DNA of 64,000 nucleotides from JBAYIE01 sp965279165 (GTDB taxonomy: Bacteria > Bacteroidota > Bacteroidia > UKL13-3): assembly GCA_965279165.1 (NCBI GenBank), contig OZ257140.1, positions 3,214,330-3,278,329 on the forward strand, read 5' to 3'. The notes below the pieces were generated by a model, which did not search any database, had not been told where the DNA came from, and was given only the letters and a program-made list of their open reading frames with translations. Shown here one piece after another: positions 7,526 to 15,075 of the stretch. Made by a program: the position numbers and the translations under genes. The number at the start of each line of letters is the position of its first letter. The first letter of the stretch is position 1.

Positions 7526-9341
7526 TGTTTTTTAACTGATGGCGTATGGATAATACTATTTTTTTACGCGTTGCAATGCCATTGGCAATAGGCTCGTTGT
7601 TTTCTTCCAGTTGCGAACGCAAAATTATTTGCTCTCTGCTTGGTCTTAATTTAATTACTTTATCCTGTATTTGTTTGCTGTATCCGGATAATGCTTCAAT
7701 TATATGGTTGGTTTCGATGTTTTGAATGGCTTTATCCAATACAGCATCTTCCACATGAATAATATTTTCAAAACCAATAAAAAGTTTTTTAATATCCTTA
7801 GCAACCAAAGGCGATTTTTCCTCCATTTTAGCAATAAGAGCAGCCTGTTCTCTGTCTGATAAGTTATCCAGAATATTCATGATACCGCTTATTCCGTCAA
7901 TTGAAAGGTCTTTCATGCCTTCAAATTCAGGAAGTTTATCTGTTAATTTTGTAGCGGCCTCTTTAAAAAAACGGGTAGGTTGCAATTCTATTAATCCCAT
8001 CTGGGTTAAAATTTCCGATTTTTTATTTTCATCAAAATACTGCAAAATATTTTGGGCACGGTCGCTTTTTAATTGAGCAAGTGTTACTGCAATGATATCA
8101 CTGCTTTCATCGCGCAATAAAAACAACAATTGTTTGTCGTTTATGCGACTAAGAAACGAGAATAATCCTTGTCCATCGCTTACGTGCAACAAGCGCAATT
8201 TCTCGAGTATCTGATGGATTTCCTGTATGGCCTGTTCGTTTGAATTTTGGAACTCGGTGATTTTATTTCCAAGCGACAAGTATGTTGTAAGGTTCATATA
8301 AGGCTCAAGCAACAAAGATAATTCGTGGTTTACTGATGATATGGCCTTCGCATATTTTATCAACGTAACATTGCCTTTCGAAACGAGTTCGTTTTCTATA
8401 ATTTCGGATATAGCCTTAGGACTCTTAATAAAATAAGAGGTAAACAATTTCTTTTCTTCTTCCGTATTGATTTGCTCGGCTGGTGGATTAGGCAATACAA
8501 TAGCACCTTTTTCCTGCTTTTCTTTCAAAGGATTTTCATCGAAATGTTTTTTCTTTTTCTTGCTCTTTTGTCGGGTTAAAATTAAATATAAAATAAGTCC
8601 AACTACCAGTACCAACAAAATGCCCAATAACAGGATGGGTAAATTGGAAGGTGCAAAAACCGAGGTTGCTACCGGTGCTGCCGCATAAGAAACGCTATCT
8701 GTCGTTGCCTTCGATTCGTTGTTATTGATGCTGTTATTGTAAACCGGTCCGCCGGATACCGGATTTGAAGCTGCTAGATCTTCCGGAGTTTGTAACAAGG
8801 GGTCCAATTCAGGGTTGGCTTCCATGTCCGTTTCCGGTTTCCATTTTGGAAATTTGCGGCTCTTGATAACTATTCGGTCTCCTTTTGATTCGTTGTATGG
8901 AATAACCATTTTTACGAGGTCTTTAATAAAAGCCATATCTATCGAATCGTATCGGTTAGAAACTATAATTTCCGTTTTAAGGTATTTTCGAACCCTATAT
9001 ACTTTTTTAAAGCTTGCTTCTTGGGTTAATGTATCTAAAGTTTGTGCAGGAGTGTAAAACCCTGTTGCATCCGGAATTCCGGGTAATGTTCCGAATTGCT
9101 GGTTAAATCCTGAAGCTGCTGTTGGAGCAAATTCAACAATGGTATCTTGTTGAATGCCCACTTTAACCATAAAGTCACGTTCGTGGATATAAGCCGAAAG
9201 TTTAGATTCTATAAGTACTTCATAGTTATTGATTATATCCGCATCGGGTCGGTTTATTTGGGCATTTACTTGCCTTAAACCACCAAAAAGGGTTATAAAT
9301 AGCATAAAGGGGTATACGAACAGCGGTAAACGAATTTTCAT
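7506..9341 (-). CDS. FliF-like/FliG-like rotor fusion, membrane-spanning
   Basis: A 611-residue protein with no match to a standard single family. Residues 1-27 are a signal peptide ending VNAQ. Residues 30-165 are periplasmic and end in DLVKMVIPYNESKGDRIVI, like the FliF ring-building motif that ends in a GYD...RGD stretch before the membrane. A Ser/Asn/Pro linker leads to one transmembrane helix (234-256) and a KSKKKKK stop-transfer. The cytoplasmic part resembles FliG: 405-470 (LLRDESSDIIAVTLAQLKS) like the EHPQ middle domain, and 515-605 (DIKKLFIGFENIIHVEDAVL, then HIIEALSGYSKQIQDKVIK) like the torque-generating C domain. It is the first gene of the operon with the MotA/MotB pair. The homology needs profile searches, but two separate stretches fit in the correct order. 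Confidence 0.75.
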   Translation of the reverse strand: MKIRLPLFVYPFMLFITLFGGLRQVNAQINRPDADIINNYEVLIESKLSAYIHERDFMVKVGIQQDTIVEFAPTAASGFNQQFGTLPGIPDATGFYTPAQTLDTLTQEASFKKVYRVRKYLKTEIIVSNRYDSIDMAFIKDLVKMVIPYNESKGDRIVIKSRKFPKWKPETDMEANPELDPLLQTPEDLAASNPVSGGPVYNNSINNNESKATTDSVSYAAAPVATSVFAPSNLPILLLGILLVLVVGLILYLILTRQKSKKKKKHFDENPLKEKQEKGAIVLPNPPAEQINTEEEKKLFTSYFIKSPKAISEIIENELVSKGNVTLIKYAKAISSVNHELSLLLEPYMNLTTYLSLGNKITEFQNSNEQAIQEIHQILEKLRLLHVSDGQGLFSFLSRINDKQLLFLLRDESSDIIAVTLAQLKSDRAQNILQYFDENKKSEILTQMGLIELQPTRFFKEAATKLTDKLPEFEGMKDLSIDGISGIMNILDNLSDREQAALIAKMEEKSPLVAKDIKKLFIGFENIIHVEDAVLDKAIQNIETNHIIEALSGYSKQIQDKVIKLRPSREQIILRSQLEENNEPIANGIATRKKIVLSIRHQLKNNDKQLY

Positions 9342-9377
9342 AACTTATCGGTGTATTTATAGATAGGCTTACTTAAC

Positions 9378-9385
9378 CAAAGTTA
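9378..9385 (-). promoter_or_regulatory. Candidate -7 promoter box of the motor-like operon
   Basis: On the minus strand the sequence is TAACTTTG, an exact fit to the Bacteroidota -7 consensus TAnnTTTG. It would start transcription about 30 bp before the ATG at 9341. No convincing -33 TTTG is present at the expected distance. Confidence 0.4.
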
Positions 9386-9515
9386 GAAAATATTTATTAA
9401 GTATTATATCCACATTTCAGATTTCTTAAAAATAAAGACGTTAAAAGCATGGACAAATGCTGGCGTATCGGATTGATACGTGACTTAAATACTTGATATT
9501 AAGAAATATAACAAA

Positions 9516-9543
9516 AATGCCCCTTCATTGCTGAAGAGGCATT
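9516..9543 (-). terminator. Rho-independent terminator after the DUF6588-like gene
   Basis: AATGCC at 9516-9521 pairs with GGCATT at 9538-9543, and CTTC pairs with GAAG inside. On the minus strand the hairpin is followed by a short T run, and it lies about 25 bp past the stop codon of the upstream gene (9566). It separates that gene from the motor-like operon. Confidence 0.75.
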
Positions 9544-9565
9544 GAAAAGAAATAAATTAATAATA

Positions 9566-10693
9566 TTATAATTTGAAAGGTACGATTGACTGAATATTTA
9601 ATCCAATACCAACCGAAGCTACATTGTATTCTGCAAAAGTATAATCCCCATGAATGGTTAAAATTGCCAATTTTAAACGTAAACCCATGGTAGCACGCAT
9701 ACCACTTAAATCTCCGGTAATATTAATAGGATCTTTAACGGTACTTACCGTTGCCACTTTTCCAAAAGATGGGTCAGTTGGATCGGTAGCTTTTGCTGGA
9801 TCATTTGGTACAGTAATAGGATAATCACCAACTAATTTGAAAGATACGCTTGAATTCTGGTATCCAAGTCCCAGGTAACCGGTTAAAGGACCTAGTTTTT
9901 TAGAAACGAGCACATTTGCTGTCCAAGCTCCTCCGGAAAACTCTAATTTTTGATTTCTGATTTTTTCCAAATTATTGGGTACATACACATTGGTATCATT
10001 GGTAGATGCCTGTAAATCTATTTTCATATCCGCATTAATTCGAGTATATCCAAACATTACGGAAAGATCGAAAGGCATTTCTTTAATTCCGGGTATCCAT
10101 TGTTTTACATCGTGCTTAATTCCAAATCCGAATAATCCTATTCCAAAATCCCCAACAGAAGTAGTAGGTACAAAACGAAGTGCAACTTCAGTACCAAAAC
10201 CAACACCAACGGCAATTTGCACAGTTGGAACTGCAAACATATTAAAGCCCGTTCCCGGAGGCATATTAAAAGATGTCATAACGGTATCGTTACCTGTCAA
10301 TGGACTTTTATCATGTAAATCCATTAGCGGACCACTTTTATCTTCTCCAAAAACTGTAGGTGCAATGGGGTTTTGACCGGGAGCTAATTGCATCTTGTTT
10401 AATTTCATTTTCGAAATGTCGTAGGTTTGGTCTTCAGTTGGTGCAAAAGTTCCATTTGCACTTATAGTAATATCAAAACCGCCGATTCCATGTGGTTTGG
10501 CTGTTTGAAACCAACCTGAATTTAATCCGGCGCCAAACGATTTCATAATCGGACTCATGTATCCGTTCATTAAAGTATTGGCATCAGCAACACCGCCGCG
10601 TATAATTCCTGCTACGTCACCTTGTGCATATACTTGTCCGATGGAAGTACACATTACGCCAAGTAAACTGAGTTTGAGTAATTGTTTTTTCAT
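9566..10693 (-). CDS. DUF6588-like exported, probably outer-membrane protein
   Basis: 375 residues with a clear signal peptide (MKKQLLKLSLLGVMCTSIGQVYAQ, cut near residue 24). The stretch DANTLMNGYMSPIMKSFGAGLNSGWFQTAKPH and the later GVGFGTEVALRFVPTTSVGDFGIGLFGFGIKH are typical of a Bacteroidota-only family of barrel-like proteins (DUF6588). The end VGIGLNIQSIVPFKL looks like a last barrel strand. Function is unknown. It is transcribed towards the motor-like operon but a terminator lies between them, so it is likely a separate unit. Confidence 0.75.
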   Translation of the reverse strand: MKKQLLKLSLLGVMCTSIGQVYAQGDVAGIIRGGVADANTLMNGYMSPIMKSFGAGLNSGWFQTAKPHGIGGFDITISANGTFAPTEDQTYDISKMKLNKMQLAPGQNPIAPTVFGEDKSGPLMDLHDKSPLTGNDTVMTSFNMPPGTGFNMFAVPTVQIAVGVGFGTEVALRFVPTTSVGDFGIGLFGFGIKHDVKQWIPGIKEMPFDLSVMFGYTRINADMKIDLQASTNDTNVYVPNNLEKIRNQKLEFSGGAWTANVLVSKKLGPLTGYLGLGYQNSSVSFKLVGDYPITVPNDPAKATDPTDPSFGKVATVSTVKDPINITGDLSGMRATMGLRLKLAILTIHGDYTFAEYNVASVGIGLNIQSIVPFKL

Positions 10694-10853
10694 GGTTTAT
10701 AGGGTTTATTTTTGATGGTAAATTTATCAATACATATGAATTATACAATATCAATTTTAAAAAATACGTATAATTACGTACGTTGAGGAAAATGATTAAT
10801 GAATGGACTTTTTAATACTTTGTAATTTACACTTAGTATTTAATAGGGCAAAA

Positions 10854-11008
10854 GGCAGGAGGCAGGAGGCAGGAGGCAGGAGGCAGGAGGCAGGAGTGAA
10901 TTGTCCCAAGGAGAGATTTTTATTAAATAGGAAGATATGTTTCGGTACCGAACTTCAACACTTCAACACCTTAACACTTCAACACCTCAACACCTCACCA
11001 CCTCAACA
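10854..11008. repeat. Paired tandem arrays: six GGCAGGA heptamers and seven CTTCAACA octamers
   Basis: Positions 10854-10895 are six perfect copies of GGCAGGA. Positions 10953-11008 are seven 8-bp units of CTTCAACA/CCTCAACA type. A 57-bp unrelated core separates them. The rest of the 631-bp gap between the genes at 10693 and 11325 is AT-rich with no gene that I can support. Confidence 0.9.
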
Positions 11009-11324
11009 CTTCATATTAAATTCATACAAGAACTTTTTTTCATCGAATTACTTTATGTATGGATGGTATCAAATTTCGAATTTGCTATTCGGATTACTTG
11101 TTTCTCGTATTTTTCATATATTAATATGTATCCCCAAATAGGGGGATATGCTTAGATTACATAACGTACACAAATTCTATAAGTGTATGCTAAATTTATT
11201 TAAATAGATTGTGTAGCGTATAAATATTATTGTTGGTACAATCAAAAACAGGAGCATAAAATCAAAACTCATTTATAGTGTTTCTAAGTAAATTAAAACC
11301 TTATATTTACTCTATAAATACAAA

Positions 11325-12482
11325 ATGTCTATGGAAGATATGGTGAAACCGAAGATTCTTTATGTGGACGACGAAATTGATAACCTCGTTGTCTTCAAGT
11401 CTGCTTTCAGAAGATACTATGATGTACTTACTGCTACTTCGGGTGGAGAAGCGTTAGAGGTGTTCAGACACGAACCAATTGCATTGATAATAACCGATCA
11501 GCGAATGCCACAAATGACCGGTATCGAATTGTTAAAAAGTTTACCCGAAAGTCCTGAATCGATTCGAATGGTTTTAACCGGATTTAGTGATGTTGAAGCC
11601 ATAATTGAAGCTATTAATTCAGGTAAAGTATATAAATATATTACCAAACCTTGGGACAAAAATGATTTAAAAGTAACTATCGACAATGCGATTGAAGCAT
11701 TGGAATTGCGACTAAATAACAAACATTTAATAAATGAATTAAAAGAGGCAAACGAATCGTTGGAGAAAAAGGTGGAAGAAAGAACCCATAAAATACAACT
11801 GCAGAAAGAAGAAATAGAAATTCAGAAAACATTATTGGAGCAAGAAAAAGACAATGCGAATAACCTGTTGTTAAATATTCTACCGTACGAAATTGCCGAA
11901 GAATTGAAGTTGAAAGGAAAAGCTTTAGCGAGAAAACACCATGATGTTGGTGTATTGTTTTCCGACTTTAAGGATTTTACCTTGGTTTCGGATAAGTTGG
12001 ATCCTCAGATTATTGTGAGTGAATTGGATTTGTGTTTTAAGGCATTTGATGACATCATTGAAAAATACGGATTAGAAAAAATTAAAACCATAGGAGATTC
12101 TTATATGTGTGCCGGTGGACTTCCGGCGCCGGATAAATTCTGTGCCCATAAATTAACCATGGCAGCTTTGGATATGCAGAATTTTCTATTGATGCACAAA
12201 GAGAAAAATCCGGATTATCATCTCAGTAAATTACGTATAGGAATTCATATTGGTCCGGTTATAGCCGGAGTGGTTGGTAAATTAAAGTTTGCATACGACA
12301 TATGGGGCGATACTGTAAACACTGCTTCCCGACTTGAAAGTAACAGTGAACCGGGAAAAATCAATGTTTCCAGAGAAATATACCAATTGGTCAATGATGA
12401 TTTTAACTGTACATACCGTGGTAAATTACCGGTAAAAGGTAAAGGTGAGATGGGTATGTATTTTATCGAAGGTCCAAAATAA
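11325..12482 (+). CDS. Receiver domain - class III adenylate cyclase
   Basis: 385 residues: a receiver domain (about 8-125, acidic pair D15/D16, phospho-acceptor D58, KPW at 108-110), a coiled coil (about 130-180) and a class III nucleotidyl cyclase (about 195-380). Catalytic residues are all present: metal-binding D214 (LFSDFKDFT) and D258 (KTIGDSY), the adenine-selecting pair K254 and D325 (YDIWGD), and transition-state N332 and R336. The K/D pair predicts cAMP rather than cGMP. Its receiver closely resembles those of the nine kinases that follow 109 bp downstream on the same strand, so it is a plausible output for them. The second in-frame ATG two codons later is an equally good start. Confidence 0.92.
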   Translation: MSMEDMVKPKILYVDDEIDNLVVFKSAFRRYYDVLTATSGGEALEVFRHEPIALIITDQRMPQMTGIELLKSLPESPESIRMVLTGFSDVEAIIEAINSGKVYKYITKPWDKNDLKVTIDNAIEALELRLNNKHLINELKEANESLEKKVEERTHKIQLQKEEIEIQKTLLEQEKDNANNLLLNILPYEIAEELKLKGKALARKHHDVGVLFSDFKDFTLVSDKLDPQIIVSELDLCFKAFDDIIEKYGLEKIKTIGDSYMCAGGLPAPDKFCAHKLTMAALDMQNFLLMHKEKNPDYHLSKLRIGIHIGPVIAGVVGKLKFAYDIWGDTVNTASRLESNSEPGKINVSREIYQLVNDDFNCTYRGKLPVKGKGEMGMYFIEGPK

Positions 12483-12591
12483 CAAAAGTAGCTTTCCAGG
12501 ATTTAAACAGGAATCGGTATACATAAAGTATTGTACACCGCTGATTAAACCTGATATTTTCGTCAATTGTTAACTTTAAACCCATTTGTAA

Positions 12592-15042
12592 ATGGAAGAA
12601 AATGTTATTGCATTGCCTAAAATCCTATTCGTCGATGATGAAGAAGATAACTTGTTGGTATTTCGTTCTTCATTCAGAAGAAACTTTGAAATTATGACAG
12701 CCAACTCGGCGGCTGCTGGATTAAAAGTACTCGAAACATTTACCCCTGATATCATTATTTCGGATCAACGTATGCCCCAATTAAACGGGGTTGAATTTTT
12801 AAGCAATCTTCCGGATGAACCAATCAATATGCGCATGATATTATCAGGTTTCAGTGATAGTGAAACCTTGATTCAAGCAATCAACATGGGCAAAATATAC
12901 CAGTATATCAGAAAGCCATGGGAGAAAAACGAACTACTAAAAATTTTAACAGATGCCTTACAGGTTTTAAAAGTTAGACGCGAGAAAGTTTCTGTTAAAC
13001 CTTCCGTTATTAAAGTTGAAATTCCGGATGACCAACTGGATAAAACAAATGATCCGGAAGCATTGAGAAAACAAGTAAATGATGCGTATCGAAATGTACA
13101 ATTGCTTAGCGAGATTGGTAGAGATATTATATCGAATCTGGATATTGATTCGATTGTTGAAAGTACCTATGCCAATGTAAATGCATTGATGGATGCCAAT
13201 GTATTTGCTATTGGTGTTTACGACGAACTCAAAGAAAAAATTTACATGACCTTTATGGAAAGGGGTGTGAAATTACCGATTGGTGAAGTGTTTTTGAACG
13301 AAGAGAAACCGGCTGCCTGGACCATAAAAAGCAGAAAGGAATATTTTTCGAACGACTGGATAAACGATTTTAGCAAAATTACGCAATCAAAACCAAGTGC
13401 TGTAGTCGGTGAAATCCCAGAATCTATGATTTACCTGCCGCTTGAAACCAAAGAAAAGGCTATTGGAGTAATTACGGTACAAAGTTTTAATAGAAATGTA
13501 TATACAGCGTATCACCTTAATATATTACGCAACATAGCAATTTTTGTTGCTACAGCGCTCGAAAATGCCAAAGCTTATCATTTGATAGAGATTCATAGGA
13601 AAGAAATAGAAGAAAAGAATTTTGATTTAGAAACCAAAGTTCAAATCAGAACGGATGAGTTGCGACAGATGAATGATGAAGTTTTAAAACAAAAAGATGA
13701 ACTTGAAGTAACTTACAGGAATGTAAAACTGCTGAGTGAAATCGGTCAACAAATCACTTCAACGCTTTCATTGGATAAAATCATTGAAACAGTTTATGAG
13801 AATGTGAATGCGTTGATGGATGCAACAATTTTTGTCATTGGAGTATATAATCCAAATAAGAATGCAATTGAAATAAATGGAGCAATTGAAAAAGGCGAGA
13901 AATTACCTTATTTTACTTGGAGCCTTGAAGATGATAGTCGTCCAGCCGTTTGGTGTTTTAAGAATAAGAAGGAAGTAATCATAAACGATTTTCAACAGGA
14001 ATACAATAAATATATAAAAAGTGTTGCTAAACCGGTTGCCGGTAAAGATGCCGAATCCATTATTTATCTTCCATTGATATCGAACGATATTGCAATAGGT
14101 ACTATAGGGGTTCAAAGTTTCAAGAAGCATAGTTATAACAATTATCATATTGATATTTTACGTTCATTGGCAACCTATGCAACAATTGCGATTCAGAATT
14201 CCAATTCTTATCGCTTGATGACCAAAGCATTTGATGATTTAAAATCTGCCCAAACAAAACTTGTAGAATCCGAAAAAATGGCATCTCTTGGTGTGTTAAC
14301 TGCAGGAGTTGCTCATGAAATCAATAATCCGGTAAATTTTATTTCAGGGGGAATCGAATCGATAAACGAAAATTTTGGTGAGTTAAAAAATCTCTTGCAA
14401 TTAATTACAAGTCCTGATGAACATAAAAGCCCCCAGGATTTATGGGAATTTTTACAAAAAAACCAACATAAAATTGGTCTCAAAGATTTGTTGGTTGAAA
14501 TGGAAATGCTCATTAATACCATTCGCAACGGAGCAAACCGGACTTCAGAGATTGTAAAAGGGTTAAGGAATTTTACCCGACTAGACGAAGTTGATATGAA
14601 AAAAGCAAGCATCACAGAAGGTTTAAATAATACTTTGGCTATTTTAAATAATAAATTAAAAGACCGCATCGAAGTAGTCAAGAAATACCAGGATATACCT
14701 GAAATTATGTGTTATCCCGGACAATTAAACCAGGTGTTTATGAACATACTTGGAAATGCGGCAGACGCCATTGAAGGTCCGGGCAGTATAGAGATCGAAG
14801 TGAATCAAAAAGGGGAAACAATAACAGTAAAAATTAAAGACAGCGGAAGTGGAATGCAACCAGAAGTAATGGCCCACATTTTCGAACCCTTCTATACCAC
14901 CAAAGAAGTGGGGGATGGTACAGGTCTGGGACTTTCTATTTCCTATGGAATTATCGAAAAACACAAAGGCACAATCGAAGTAACAAGTGAAGTTGGAATA
15001 GGAACCGAATTCACCATTAGATTACCACAAAATAACTCATAA
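12592..15042 (+). CDS. REC-GAF-GAF histidine kinase, paralog 1 of 9
   Basis: 816 residues, soluble. The shared plan is: receiver (8-125, acceptor D58), coiled coil (140-180), GAF1 (about 185-335), coiled coil (340-385), GAF2 (about 392-545), dimerisation/phosphoacceptor helix with H575 in GVAHEINNPV, and HATPase (about 700-810) with an N box at NAADAI, then DSGSGM, FEPFYTTK and GTGLGLS. This copy is the most diverged: the receiver switch residue is Ser (ILSGFSD), and GAF1 has its own sequence (EKPAAWTIKSRKEYFSNDW). GAF2 is of class A (PAVWCFKNKKE). The missing DNA-binding output means it must signal by phosphotransfer or protein contact. Confidence 0.93.
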   Translation: MEENVIALPKILFVDDEEDNLLVFRSSFRRNFEIMTANSAAAGLKVLETFTPDIIISDQRMPQLNGVEFLSNLPDEPINMRMILSGFSDSETLIQAINMGKIYQYIRKPWEKNELLKILTDALQVLKVRREKVSVKPSVIKVEIPDDQLDKTNDPEALRKQVNDAYRNVQLLSEIGRDIISNLDIDSIVESTYANVNALMDANVFAIGVYDELKEKIYMTFMERGVKLPIGEVFLNEEKPAAWTIKSRKEYFSNDWINDFSKITQSKPSAVVGEIPESMIYLPLETKEKAIGVITVQSFNRNVYTAYHLNILRNIAIFVATALENAKAYHLIEIHRKEIEEKNFDLETKVQIRTDELRQMNDEVLKQKDELEVTYRNVKLLSEIGQQITSTLSLDKIIETVYENVNALMDATIFVIGVYNPNKNAIEINGAIEKGEKLPYFTWSLEDDSRPAVWCFKNKKEVIINDFQQEYNKYIKSVAKPVAGKDAESIIYLPLISNDIAIGTIGVQSFKKHSYNNYHIDILRSLATYATIAIQNSNSYRLMTKAFDDLKSAQTKLVESEKMASLGVLTAGVAHEINNPVNFISGGIESINENFGELKNLLQLITSPDEHKSPQDLWEFLQKNQHKIGLKDLLVEMEMLINTIRNGANRTSEIVKGLRNFTRLDEVDMKKASITEGLNNTLAILNNKLKDRIEVVKKYQDIPEIMCYPGQLNQVFMNILGNAADAIEGPGSIEIEVNQKGETITVKIKDSGSGMQPEVMAHIFEPFYTTKEVGDGTGLGLSISYGIIEKHKGTIEVTSEVGIGTEFTIRLPQNNS

Positions 15043-15075
15043 TTCATCATTCATAACTCATCATTCATAATTCAT
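15034..15075 (+). repeat. Six heptamers (AACTCAT/AATTCAT/CATTCAT) filling a gene junction
   Basis: Six consecutive 7-bp units begin inside the last codons of kinase 1, run through its TAA stop and end in the ATG start (15074) of kinase 2, so the whole 31-bp spacer is repeat. Confidence 0.85.

Noticed and set aside
15034..15075. Tandem arrays as CRISPR
   Set aside because: Units are 7-8 bp without spacers and no cas genes are present.
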